From: Sclerurus mexicanus
Taxonomy: Eukaryota; Chordata; Aves; Passeriformes; Furnariidae
NCBI GenBank assembly: GCA_013396755.1
Contig: VWZF01002957.1
Span: forward strand, 2,258,084-2,322,083
DNA: 64,000 nt
Direction: 5' to 3'
Part shown: in pieces, positions 1-13,200 of the stretch
Position numbering within the stretch: position 1 is the first letter of the stretch
How the letters are laid out: the number at the start of each line of letters is the position of its first letter
Translations under genes and position numbers: made by a program
The notes under the pieces: generated by a model
Database searches by the model: none
The model's input: the letters and a program-made list of their open reading frames with translations, nothing else
Told to the model about the DNA's origin: nothing

Positions 1-1138
1 CTGATCAGTGGAGTAGGTTTTTTACATAATATGCAGGTCATAGAATTTGCTGTTCAAAAATATTACTGAGACTAAGACAAAGGAAAAAGTTATATGTATT
101 TAAAAAATTGCTGTTTTCATTACCAAGCTAAGAGATCCCACTCCAAGAGCCATCCCAAGATAAAGTTTGTTAGAATGTTACTTGCTGTGCCTCAGGATAG
201 AAGTAGCCAGGAACTGCCTCTCAAACCCTCATGGGTACAAGGCAGCGTACAATTTCCCATTCTGCAACACTTTTCTTTAGCATATTTAATACTATTTATT
301 GTTGGATTCAGGATGAAGAACTGTAGCAATTACTGTAGTGCCATGACAGTATGCATATGTTCATCTACCTCTTTCTAGCAAGCAGTGAGGAACTTACACA
401 GGCTCCAGCATTGTGTGACAGATCTGCCTGATTTTGAACTGTGAAAACTGGAGAATTTCTTTGAAGGATGTTCTCATTATGAGCTGGTTTTATGCAGCTT
501 TTGGTTTCTGCAATTGAGCTGTAAGAGTACTGCTGCCAGTCTTTGGTCTGTAGCTTTAGCAGATGAAAATTGGCATGACTCGTTAGAAGCAAGAGGAGCT
601 GTGAAAATTCGCAGTACAAGAGTTCTTCATTTTCAATTTCTTTTCTTCTTAAATTGTGCATAAAGAAAAAGTTTTTTTTAACTCTCTTTCATACCAGCTG
701 GATAAAAAATAGGACTTGTTTGATTGAAACATAACTATTTTTCTGTTTGCAAGCATACTCGTTTTAGTTTAGGGCGTACTTTATTTTGCTTAAAAAATAT
801 ATTTTGTTTAATCCTTTTACCTCTTTACAAAGTCAAGTGCATTTTCAAATTTTTAATAAAACAATGACAGTGCAAAAACTTCAGTTCAGACATGGGTTGC
901 ACATGAAATCAACTTCCTTTAGTACAAACTGAAATAGAACCCAAACTATTCCAGTGTAATCTGTACTGTCTTTAGCAGTCACAATCAGGTGTATATGATG
1001 TTGCCAGCTTGCAACTGGATTTTTATTCACAGTCTGCTGGTCCACTGGTTGAAAAATGACAATATATTGTATTATTAAAAGGTGGATTGTGCTTATTAAT
1101 AATAAAATATTTCTTCTTCCTTTTTGTGCTTTTTAAAG
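1..1138 (+). other. Partial upstream intron
   Basis: AT-rich sequence upstream of the first exon. Short frames on both strands near 94-661 show no family resemblance. Nothing further recognised. Confidence 0.6.
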
Positions 1139-1250
1139 AATCCGAAAGTTACCGAAAGCATTGAAGGAATGGCAAGCTTTTCAAGACCTAAAAAAAATAA
1201 TTGATGACTTCACAGAGAGCTGTCCTTTGCTTGAAATGATGACAAACAAA
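1139..1250 (+). CDS. DNAH5: DNAH exon 1 of window: distal linker/tail
   Basis: Begins with the last base of a split codon and encodes residues 1-37, containing IRKLPKALKEWQAF and TESCPLLEMM, a stretch conserved in DNAH5/DNAH8 tails just upstream of the linker. The acceptor is the AG at 1137-1138 and the donor is gtatgt. The exon before it lies outside the window. Confidence 0.9.
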
Positions 1251-4200
1251 GTATGTTCAGCATAATAATTTGGAGATAAGATCTACGTGAAAAACTCTGT
1301 TGAGGGCTATGTTCGATGACCATAAGATGCTTTCCATAATTCTTTTTTATAGATAAAACCAGCTATATTTATGACAAAAATCTAGTTAGGCTTAGTTACA
1401 GAAAAGTAAGACAAAAGACTTCATAATGTCATTACAAGAACTATTACTGCTTTCAGTGGAATAGAAATCAAGACTCTTCTGTTTGTTTAACAGATGCAGT
1501 GTGAAAGTATGTGATCATTCTAGTCCTAAAAATAATACAGTTTTTAAAATACCATCCCTATGGACTTTCTAGGCAATGTTGTCACGACACTGGGGAAGAA
1601 TTGCACAAGTAACTGGGCATCACTTTGACGTTGACTCTGAAAGTTTCTCTTTGAAAAGCATAATGGATGCCCCTTTATTAAAATATAAAGAAGATATTGA
1701 GGTACATGCACTCTTCTGGTTTGGTTTATTTTGGTTTTTTGTTTTGTTTTGCGTTGGGGTTTTTTGTTTGTTGTTTGGGGTTTTTTTAATTAATAACTTG
1801 TGATCTGAGTGTCCGTGCTTTTGAAATCCTGCTTCCAGTTAGCTTTGTAACATTAAAAAAAAAAAATCGGTTTAGTTGAAGAATTCCTTTGGAAAAAATG
1901 GAGCCTGGTAGTTGATAGTAGCACTGATGGTTAGTTTATTTCCTTTTTATTCTGGAGCAGGATTAAATAGATGGATGGTATTATACTAATCCTTCCTTAG
2001 AAGGAATTCTGTTGTTTTAAGTGGAGTGTGATTCTGTCATGCTTCTGATTTAGGATCTGCCTACTTATATATTTTTTTCTTCCCTTTAAATGTCTTATCA
2101 GAGAGAAAAAATAGTTGATGTAAGACTGATCCTGTTAAGTGCTGAAAATCCTTGGAACGCAGGAGAAGTGAAGATATAGGATTAAAACAGAATGAACTTC
2201 TTTTGTATTTCAAAAGTGACTCTTCAAAAGAACACAGAGAGATGAGAAGGCTTATGTAGTGTGGACAAGCTCAAAGCTACTGTCTCCTTCATTTTAGGGG
2301 CAGTGGTTATCTGGCAAGTCCATTAGCTTCATGCTTGTTACCTTTTACCAGAACAAAGCGTTGCTAAAAATAAGTAACACTCCAACAGTTTGTAACTTCA
2401 GTTCTGTTTCCAGCTAGCTAAATCTGTGGTCCCTCCAGACTAGTGATCTGTTTTGACTTGTTACACAAAGGAACATTTTTAAGACAAAAACATGAAATAA
2501 AGCCTCTGCTGTACCCAATTTCCAGACAAGAATTTAAGCCTTGTGAAAGGTTCAGAGTTCCAGCTTTACGCTTCAGGAAACACTTTAAACTTGTGACGGA
2601 ATCCAGTATACTCCTGAATCTTACATCTGAGGTCCAGTCTGAGTAGCTGGTCCTTTTCTCTCTGATGCAATAACCAATTTTATGACAGTCCTGTCCTCAC
2701 TGCCTTCAAGAAGTAGCAGACAGTCATATTATCCATCTACACTCTCTTCTTGGAGTGTTTATTGGTTTTGTGTAATATGTAATTTCCTTAAGTCCCTCAG
2801 TTGGTTGATTTGATTTCAAATTTTAATACATGCAGAGAGGCAAATTCTACCTGCAGATTCACTGACAGTGAATTTTGTGTGTGTGAGGTGCTAGTACTAG
2901 TGAAGATGGAGTATAGCCCATAAAATGTACGTGTTACAAGCAGTATTAGAATATAATCTTGTTTGTAATTTAATGACTTTGAGGTGTTTAGATGTATATT
3001 TTCATTAGCTAGAACTTTCACTGAAATCAGGATCTAGCCAATACATTTTAATAGTCTTTGTAACTCTGCTCTATATTAGCCTCACAGGAATGTAATTTAC
3101 TATTTTAATTTCACACAGGATATCTGCATCAGTGCTGTTAAAGAAAAGGATATTGAAGCAAAATTGAAACACATCATCAGTGAGTGGGGTACTCATTCTT
3201 TCAGTTTTGGCCAGTTCAAATCTCGAGGAGAACTCCTTCTGAAAGGATCAGATATATCAGAGAAAATAGCTCTGGTGGAAGATAGCCTAATGATACTGGG
3301 GTCACTCATGAGCAACAGGTACAAAATGTAATAAATGCACGTATTCTGTAAATCTAATCAACCTTCAAAATAAACAGTGATCATCTTAGGCTATTTTTTT
3401 CCCTTTAACTCATGTTCATACAGGTATAATGCACCATTTAAGTCCACTATACAACAGTGGGTTCAGAAGTTGACAAACACTGCGGAGATAATTGAAAACT
3501 GGCTCACTGTACAAAACCTCTGGATTTACCTTGAAGCTGTGTTTGTTGGTGGAGACATTGCAAAACAACTACCTCAGGTACACTGCTTTATGATAACAAT
3601 ATGTTGTACCAAGGGACTGCCACATCTCACAGTTTACGTGCCAGTACAAATAATACGTACGCAGCTTGGTGGGCTGTGCATAGCAGTTCAGAAGAAGCTT
3701 TGCCAAACTGAGATCTGGCCTGGTTTAACTGCTTAGAACTTGGCCAAACCCACATGAACAGGATTGTTTGTAATTCAAGCTCAAATGTTCCCATTGGCTT
3801 GCAATATCAGTGAATCATATTATAGTACAGGGCTCCAAACTACTTAATGGCACAAAAGGGATTTATCACTTTTGCCAAATGTATGAACGTCCCTTTCTCC
3901 CTGTGTGCATATATTTATAGGCTGAAAGTTATATAATAATAGAATGACAGATTTTCTGTATGAATTCTGTACTCAGTTTAACGAAGTCCCACAGAGAGAT
4001 GCTACAAGGCTTGGGAGATGCATGTGTGCTAATCTGTGTGAACTATTTCAAACTCTTCAAAAGGCAATTAGGACCTTCCATGATCTGGAACTGGTTAAGG
4101 AATGATCAGTTAAGGAATGATCTGACTTTCTGCAGTAGGGAAATAGCAGAAAAAGTCATCCTTTTTGTTGTGTCTCCTAATGAGAGGTTTTCATATAGTT

Positions 4201-7200
4201 TTAACACTAGTTCTGTAACTTAACAGAACCATGATTATTGGAAATATTAAATATTAATTTATTTTAGGTAACATATAATTAAAGGATTACATTTCCCCAA
4301 ATTAACATTAATTTTTGTAAGTTAAAGAAAGCTTTCATAACTGTTAAGATAACAATACTTTCTTTTAGTTCATGAGATATATTTATGTTGTTAATGCTTG
4401 TCAGAGAATCACTGAGCAGTTTTTGCAGATGAACAAATGCTGCAGTGCAGCTGAGGGATTTGATAACTGCTAAAGTGATTTCTTCCAAGGATGATAGATA
4501 CATCAATCAATATTCTGGAAAAAAGCAAGTGTGGTGACATGAACCAGTATTCTGGAAAAACAGCTTGGTGGAGTAGTAATGATAGATGAGTGGGCTTAAT
4601 TGCAATTTCTGGATGAATACTGCAACAAGCAACTGTTAACGTCTGGAAGTTAACAAGGAGATGAGTAACAGTTAGTGTGGATTTGTTAGGGGCAAAACAT
4701 GCCAAACAAATCTGATTTATTTTTAGGGTGGGCGAAGAGCTTTGTGGATAGAGGAAAAACAGTAGTTGCCAGGTTTCTTGTTAGGCTTTTGACATTTTGT
4801 CTGATAGTACTACCAGAAAGTGAGTTTTGGCTTGCTGGTGTCTAAAATGAAGGCAGAAGAGAGGAATGCATAAACAGCAATAGGTGATAACTAGAATATT
4901 GTACCTGATTTTGGCCAAAGAAACACACAGACAAATTTGAGACAGCATAGAGGGTGGTAAGAATGAGGAACTACCCAGAAAGGATGATGCACAAGAAAAG
5001 TTTCAACGAATTAGGCTTGTTTCGTTTGAAGGAGAGGAAAAAATGGAAGAGATGTGATAAGTTTTTTAAAATATAAGGGTTCTCAATAGGAAGAAAAAAT
5101 GTGTTCTCTGTATCTGATTAAGTTTAGATATTAAAACAGTCATCAGTAGCAAAGATTGCCTGGAGAGGCTTCTAAATCTCCATCACTGAGCATTACTAAA
5201 CACCTGACAGGGAGATATTTTGGGTATGATCCTACCTTGTGACAGACAAGTTGCTCTGGATGGTATTTTGAGATCTATTCTAGCTCTCAGATAATTCATG
5301 ACTCCATTACCGTTTCATTTGTTGTAGGTGAAGAAAGAGTTTTAAACGTCAATATATCCAGTGTGTAAAAATATTTATTCTTCAGCTCCCAGTTTGAGAA
5401 CTTGTCTCTCTTCACCTACAACACCTTACAAGTGTGGCAGCTTCAGATTGTTTATACTGGTTTTGTTTGTCAAGGATTACTACTAACAACTTAGATGACA
5501 TTGTGTATTGCTGTTAGGAAGGCTGTAATTTCTGAGAAGGCTGTTGTTGGAGTTTTTTTGTGTGTGTTGGAATCCTTTTATGTGAACAATTTTGGTGCCC
5601 AGCATGAAGTAAAAGACATTTCCAGAGCTGTTCCATTGTAATCTTTCTCTTGCAATTTGAACTCTGGTCACTATAAACACAGATCATCGTAAGCGTGGCT
5701 ATAAATATTCATTAGTCCTGGAAATAATACCTCAACAACAAGGGAAATATTGAGCTGTTACCTTGTCTCATGGGATTATTTAATTTTTAGAATATGACAA
5801 ATATGAGGAAAAGCTAATGTATTTATCATATACTTCAGGAAGCCAGAAGATTTCAGAACATTGATAAATCATGGCAGAGAATTATGCAGAGAGCCCATGA
5901 AACATCAAACGTTGTGCAGTGCTGTGTTGGAGATGAGACTTTGGCACAGCTATTGCCACATTTGCTGGAACAGTTGGAAGTCTGTCAGAAATCACTGACT
6001 GGCTATTTGGAAAAAAAACGGTTAATATTTCCAAGATTTTTTTTTGTGTCTGACCCTGCTCTTCTGGAAATCCTTGGTCAAGCATCTGATTCCCACACTA
6101 TTCAGGTACAAGTAATAAAGCAATAATGTTTTTATGCTCTATATTACTAAGTGAGGACCATGGAGAATTTAGTTATTTATTTGAGAGAATTTCTTTCACT
6201 TACAGAAAAATTAACAGAATCTTCTAATACAGCATTTAAAGGCAAAGCAAGAATGCCATATCTGATCAGTTTATGGAGGTTTTTGTTTCTGATCCTATTG
6301 CAGGCGCATTTATTAAGTTTGTTTGACAATGTTAACCGAGTGGGATTTCATGAAAAAAACTATGACCAGATTTTATTCTTTGAATCTCAAGAAGGAGAAC
6401 GGGTCAATATTATTGAACCAGTTTTAGCTCAGGTAATGAAAGTATATATTGCGGTTTTTCATAACTTGATTTAAAGTAGATTTATGTTTTAGAGACCACC
6501 AGTATCGCTTCATGCTATTATTTGACTAGCTGAATGAAAACCTTCCAGTGCGAACAGGAAGGGCAAAGACTAGAAAGGACGGGACATTTGTGTCATTTTG
6601 TAACGATTGCTTTACCTGTTTTCTCAGCAGTACTGCTGTGAAGTGCCAAATCCATCACATATGTCTAGAAAGGCAGTGGAGCAGAAAGAGGAAAGGAATC
6701 TTTTAAAGACTAGAGAATAACAAAGAGGAAAATGGGAATATGGAGGGACTGAGGGATGCGCAAAAAAGTCACGTAGAGCTTTTGCTCTTTGTGAATTATT
6801 CATAAACTAATTCTTCAAAAGTACTTTCTTGTTTATTTCAGGGCAATGTGGAATTCTGGTTAGGTCAGCTGCTGAATGGGATTAGGAAAACAATCCACAC
6901 CATCATTAGACAGGCATCAATGGCTATTAACGATTCAGAATTTGAGCTGTATGACTTTCAGGCAATGTTTCCTGCACAAATAGGACTTCTGGGAATTCAA
7001 ATGATCTGGACCAGAGATGCAGAGAAGGCACTGAACAGTGCCAAAACTGACAAAAAGGTAGTTTTTAATGAATCTTTGGGGATTTATTAAAAGCATCATT
7101 TGTAACAGTACATATTGTGAAAAGTTAAAAGTAACATGTAGGAAAAAGCACAAAGTACTAGTTAATTAACCAGAATAACAAATAAACTTGCAGAAAAACA

Positions 7201-10200
7201 GGATGATAAAAGAAGTGTTGAGAAGTCACACCTCCTCATTATCCCCCAGCATGTGCTTTAGAATTGTTGCTAATCCTGTGATTTTCTCTATTGTTCTGTT
7301 ACTGCAGTCATCTTGGGAAGTGACAGTTTCTCATTTGGGGAATACAGGGAGTCTTATCCTATTGCTTTCCCAAAATCAAATTAGGAGAGAAATAAGAGTT
7401 TCCAAACTTTGGGCAAATAGCTGCTTGTGCACATTGGTCTATTCTAACTGAATGTATTAGATTCCTCAGTTGATGAGCTCTTTTATTAGGGAAGGAAAAT
7501 AACAGCAACCATTTGAGGAGGTGTTTGTTTAATCTCAAACACCTTGAGAGGATGTTGTTAACAACCAAGGTGTTACTACTAACACTGAATCTATGTAGGA
7601 GGAAGGAGAGGGTGTAAAATAAACAGTTGCAATTCACCATTAATTAAGAATATATAGTCAGATTGAACGAAGAACTAGTAACACCATTCTACCATGAAAG
7701 TAAATGCAGGGCAATGGTACTATGCTTTCCTTTGATAATGAAAATAAGGACTCTAGACTATGGAGAAGACCATGTAGTGCTACATTTTCTGCATTGTACA
7801 AAGTTTTAAAAGGGCATAGACCTGGTTTTAATGCACTCCAGTTCATGGAATAACTAGATGTAAAGATTCTTTTGCATTAACTAGAGAAGAGCTTTTGGTG
7901 GGTTTTTTTTGGGTTTTGTTTTTTTTTTTGGCTGAACTCTGCGTGTACATGTTTGGGGGGCAGGGAGGTTATTTAATTCTCTGTTAGTTTTAACAGTGCT
8001 TTTAGTGGTTGTTTTTTGCTCAGCAAACAGTGTGAATTTTAGATTGAGCATATATTTACAGAAAGCTAGCGTGGTTGTTCTCACACATTTGAAATAAGAG
8101 TATAAATGAGCTGCTCTTTATGAAACCTCAGTGCTTCATAATTTATTGTATATCAGGTGCATCACTGACAGAGGCTGATGCTGTTTACGTAAGTCAGTAT
8201 TGTACAGCCAGTATTGTATTTTGTGGAATTTTGTAACATGTCTGGTACCACAAAATAAATCATTATTTTAACGTTGGCATCTAAAATTGCACTACATTTC
8301 CCCGTTCATCTGCTTAGAGGATGTGATAGATCTCCAGGTTTCTGTTTCCCCTAAAGATAGATACTGCTTGGGCTGATATATAATACCTAAATGCAGAAAC
8401 TGGTGGTTCTGAATATATGTCGGGATGCGGTCAGCTGAAGATGTAATATGTAGTAAAAGGGGCAACAGTCTTGCAATAAAATCTTACATTGTGACCTGTT
8501 CCCCTAGATACAACTTTATTGTACTCTGTTGGGTAAGAATGCATGCATGGAGGACAAACTGCAACCCCAAATTTAGGATTCCGAGCCTAATAAATACAAA
8601 GCAGTTATGTTTATATGTTTGCAAATGTTTTTACTTTTTATTCTAAACATTGGAAGAACAAATGGTGTTTGTATTAATATGTATGTTCCTGCTGTGTGGA
8701 AAAGGTAATGCACACAACAAACCAGAAGTTTTTGGAACTCCTAAATTATTTGATTGACATGACGACACACAATCTGTCAAGAATGGAGCGCACAAAATAT
8801 GAAACTTTAATCACCATTCATGTACACCAAAAGGATATCTTTGATGATTTGGTAAGTTTTGGAAAACGTTTAGGGGACTTTCTGTAGAAGGTTTAGCACA
8901 TATCAAAAAACGTAAAACAAATATTGCAATCTCTTCCCTTTAAATAGCTCTGACATTAGTGCTATGATAGAGATACCAGATTTAGTTTGATTTCATGTAG
9001 ATGTCATGCAGAGATAAGGGTGAATTATATATAGGTATGTTCATAAGTTCAAACTTCGGGTTTTTAGATGGTTGGTTGTACCCATCATGCATATACCCAA
9101 ATTCACTGTGAGCAAAAGAATTTAACTTTTAAAGTTAAACTATTCTCTCAGTTTGAAGATGTAATGCATTATTTGATTGAAATGTAAGCATAAAACAAGG
9201 CCCTTTTACTGCTGCTAGCAATCGTGTAATTTCCAGGCCAACCTATGTATTGATTTAAGGTAATAGTTATTCAAAGGTAAAAGCAGCGAGGCTCCATATA
9301 TTTGAAAAGGGTAGCAACAATAAGCAGAACAGATAGGTTTTTTTAATAACTGAATAACAACAGGCTCCCTTAGATAAGTATATTGAATTAATGAAAGTAT
9401 AACTATGAAAATTGAAGTAAAATAACTTTCAAAAAGCTTGAATGATACAAAGATCAATAATTCAGTACTCTATTGCTTAATTTATGCATATGTTAGGAAG
9501 AGAAATTAAGTGCATGTGTAAAGAAAGATAGAAAATGATAAAAAAATTACTGAAAGCTAGAAAGAAAACTGCTGGCTTCTAGTATAGGCATGGGGTTTTA
9601 TCCTCTGCTTGTAATTTTTAATTTATTTTGATAATTATTTTATGAATTGGACATCTCATCAATTAGTTCAATGTCATATTATATTAAAATGAAATCACAG
9701 AAAACTGGTTAAATTTACAAGACCTCTATGTGAAATAAAAAGTCAGGGACAAGTCCAAATCTGGAGAAAGGGTTCTTAATTGGTACATGTAATGCTACCC
9801 TTCTCTCTCAAAACATTCTGTTCTCTGCTAAGCATATCGTTTTGTGTTGAGATAAAGAACCGGGAAGTGGCTGAGATTCCAGAACCTCCTCTTCACATTA
9901 CACTGTATTTGCAAGGCCAATAACTAGGACTACATAGTCTGTAAAAGGCCAGTGATTTTGAGATTGTGTCAGAAATAATGAATCAAGATCTACTAATCTA
10001 CCACAAATTTAAATATGTGTGTGGCAAGTTCATACTGAAAATATATCCCAAATAAACAAGCACATAGACATGTGTGTGACGAATTCAAATGTTGTCCTCA
10101 ATTTGATATCTCTGAGAGTAATGGCACAGATACTGTACTGTGTAACCAGTATTGTTACTTCCGGTTTTGTGAAATTTTCTGTCACTGTTCTTCAGTATCT

Positions 10201-13200
10201 GTGTAAGACAATTCATAATTTCTGTGCACAATTCAGAAGAGAATCAAAGATCAGGAGGTTCAGACCATTCATACACAGGTTTGTAAAGGTAATTCTGTGT
10301 GTCTTGACTCCTGACAGATTCCATGCTTGTTCTTCCAGGACAGGAATTTGTATGAAGTAGGCTGGTTTGTTTTTTGTTCTTCTTTTTAATGTATGGAATT
10401 TAAGATACTTGTTATACAGTTTATTTCTGTATTAATGATTTTCCTTTTCCATTATAGGTCCGTATGAACATTAAATCTCCATCTGATTTTGAATGGCAAA
10501 AACAGTCTCGATTTTATTTTCTTGAGGACTTGGATAAATGCATTATCAGAATCACTGATGTGGAGTTCACCTACTGCAATGAATACCTAGGGTGTACAGA
10601 CAGGCTTGTTATAACTCCCTTAACTGACAGGTAGTTATTAAAGAATGCAGTGGATAGTAGTGGATCTAAAATTTAATTCCTTTGACTTAATTCCTTTAAC
10701 TTTCGTCTGTGTCAGAATTACTTAGGTTGCACTACAATGCTGCAATATCGCTGGTGAACAGCAGAGGCCAGTGCTCATGTGTACAGCTACCGAAAGCGGG
10801 TTGAATTCCCCTTGAGCTATATGAGGTGCGATAGGCATTGAAAAACTTACTTGTGCTGAAGATAAATATAGCTGAACTCCATACACTTCACCAGCCTAAA
10901 CAGAGCATTTCTAAAACCCAATATACTGTTGCTTTCAGTAAGGTAGGAGTTGCATGAGAATTTGGCATTATGGCAAGTGATTCATTTGAAGTCACCCTGG
11001 AGGAAAAAACAGTAAGTCTGGGCATAGCATTGAATAACTAGTTCCAGTATGGTTTTAAACAAGGCCTATAGAGAATTATAGGGCTGCAAATGCAGAAAAA
11101 GCTCTGAGGACAAACATAAGGAGAATTTTTTATTGCTGGAGTGTTAAGTTATACAGCACAGTTCAAACTCCATTAGATGCCTAGTTTCCTAAAGTACTTA
11201 GTGCTTCAGCTAGGCAAGAGGCAGAAGTATTTGCTGTGCCAGACCTTGTTCTTTTAGGTGTGGATGGGAATGTCAAAATACTGTGCATATTCAGTCATTT
11301 ATAGGGTCATAGAATGGTTTGGACTGGAAGGGACCTTAAAGTTCATCTAATTCCACCTGCCTTGTCATTGGCTGGGACATTTTCCACTAGATCACATTGC
11401 TTATAGCCCCATATCTAATTAATGTTGGAATTGTCTTTGCACTCTCTGTGCTACTAGATTTTATCTACTAGTGAAAATTCAGATTTTTTGCCGATTTCCA
11501 AACCAAAATTATTCCCAGTGAGCTGTTTAAGAAAGTGAAAACCCTATACTTGGATACCTGGCTTTTAATATGTAACACATATCTGCCAAATTCTGTGTTA
11601 TGCACCCTGCTGTTCCTGTGCTAGATAGAGGTCAGTTTGCAGCAGTAAACATGCAGTGGATTAGTGGGTATGGCAGCACTACCATACTGACAATAGTTTT
11701 GCCTATCAGGAGAGCCAGTATCAAGAAGTGTTGTGATTCAAAATTTGTTCACAGAATTAAAATGCAGCCAGGGAAGTGGTCACAGCACCAAGCCTGCCAG
11801 AGTACAAAAGGTGTTTGGACAATGCTCTCAGGCATGTGGTGTGGTTTCAGGATTTGCCCTGTGCAGAACCAGGAACTGAAGTCAAAGATCCTTGTAGGTC
11901 TCTTCCAAATCAGGATATTCTATGATTCTACAAAGTGCTTTGTCACAGGAGATTGCAAACTAGCACAGCGTGACATCACTGAAGACAATGAATCTTTTGA
12001 ATGAGTTTAAACTATAATAATAACAACAAGAAAGAGCAGGTGTATCTGTCTTTGTGCAAGGCAGCAGCTGAGGACTTACCACATGGGAGCACAGCCGTTT
12101 CTGCGCCCTTCCCCAGCTCTGTGTAGTACAACTGTTGTGGTTGCATTAGTGGACTTCAAGTAATTGATAGTGGAAAAAGATTCATAGATCTCTTTATTCT
12201 GTCCTTAGGTGTTACATCACTCTGGCACAGGCCCTGGGCATGAGTATGGGTGGTGCACCAGCAGGACCTGCAGGGACAGGGAAAACAGAGACAACTAAAG
12301 ACATGGGCAAATGTCTGGGAAAGTATGTTGTTGTTTTCAATTGTTCAGACCAAATGGACTATAGAGGACTTGGTCGTATCTATAAAGGTAAGAAAATACC
12401 TGGTTTGTTCATCATGGAGTTGTGAGTTTTTGCCTTTGCAGTAGTGAGTTAGCAATGATTCATAGGATATTTTCATCTCTGTTTGCTCATATTTCCAGGC
12501 ACTCATCAACTTTACCTGATATTTGATTATTATGGTTTTTGTTTCCTTTTTCTTCCTGCATGCTTTCCAGGTTTTTTTGGTTCTTTTGGGTTTTTTTATT
12601 ATTTGTTTGTTTTGGTTTGTTCGTTGTTTGTTTATTTGTTTTATATTCTTAGTAGGATTTTTTCCAATCTATGTCTTCTTTTTCTTTTCCATTTTAATAA
12701 TTTCTGATGTTTGGGGTCTTTTTAATGCTTCTATCACACTTATCCCAAGGTGGGCGGATATTTACCCCTCCTTTGGCATTTTTGTGTCAAACAAGACAAT
12801 CGTATATGAACCTCAATGATGTTGTGCAAGGCAGGGAAATGGGCAAAGTGGTCCAGTGTCTTATTTCAAACTCTAGAATTGTTTTGAAACTAGGAAAATG
12901 AGATAGCAGTCAAACTCTGATAACTTTCTTGTATATAGCTACTATTGTTTAAGTGGACTGGCAGATCACAGAGCAACACCATTTTCTGTGAGTGGTGGAA
13001 CACAGGTTATCACAAACATCATTTTCGCTGTTGTGAAGTGAAGGCTGAAATATAACCTGACTTTAAATATAGCCTGGAGAAAATTTCTTCGTTTAATTAA
13101 GAAGCCAGCAAAGCTGACCAAAATTTTTGAAACAGAAGAATATTTCTAAGCTAGAAACTGAACTAACTGTGCATGTGAATATCTTCAGTTAAGGTCACAA

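Larger units (their letters stand above)
10631..12208 (+). other. Intron 9
   Basis: 1.6 kb intron carrying two CR1 3'-end fragments in opposite orientations. Nothing else recognised. Confidence 0.6.

Noticed and set aside
3960..4223. 87-codon + strand frame in intron 4
   Set aside because: No domain, no splice signals tying it to the gene, and not needed for the dynein sequence.
6151..6303. In-frame extension of exon 6 upstream of 6304
   Set aside because: The open frame runs through the intron, but the cag acceptor at 6301-6303 and the family alignment (HTIQ/AHLL junction) place the exon start at 6304.
12483..12819. Overlapping + strand frames rich in F and L (74 and 98 codons), resembling a membrane protein
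   Set aside because: Translation of a T-rich intronic tract just after the AAA1 exon; hydrophobicity is due to composition.
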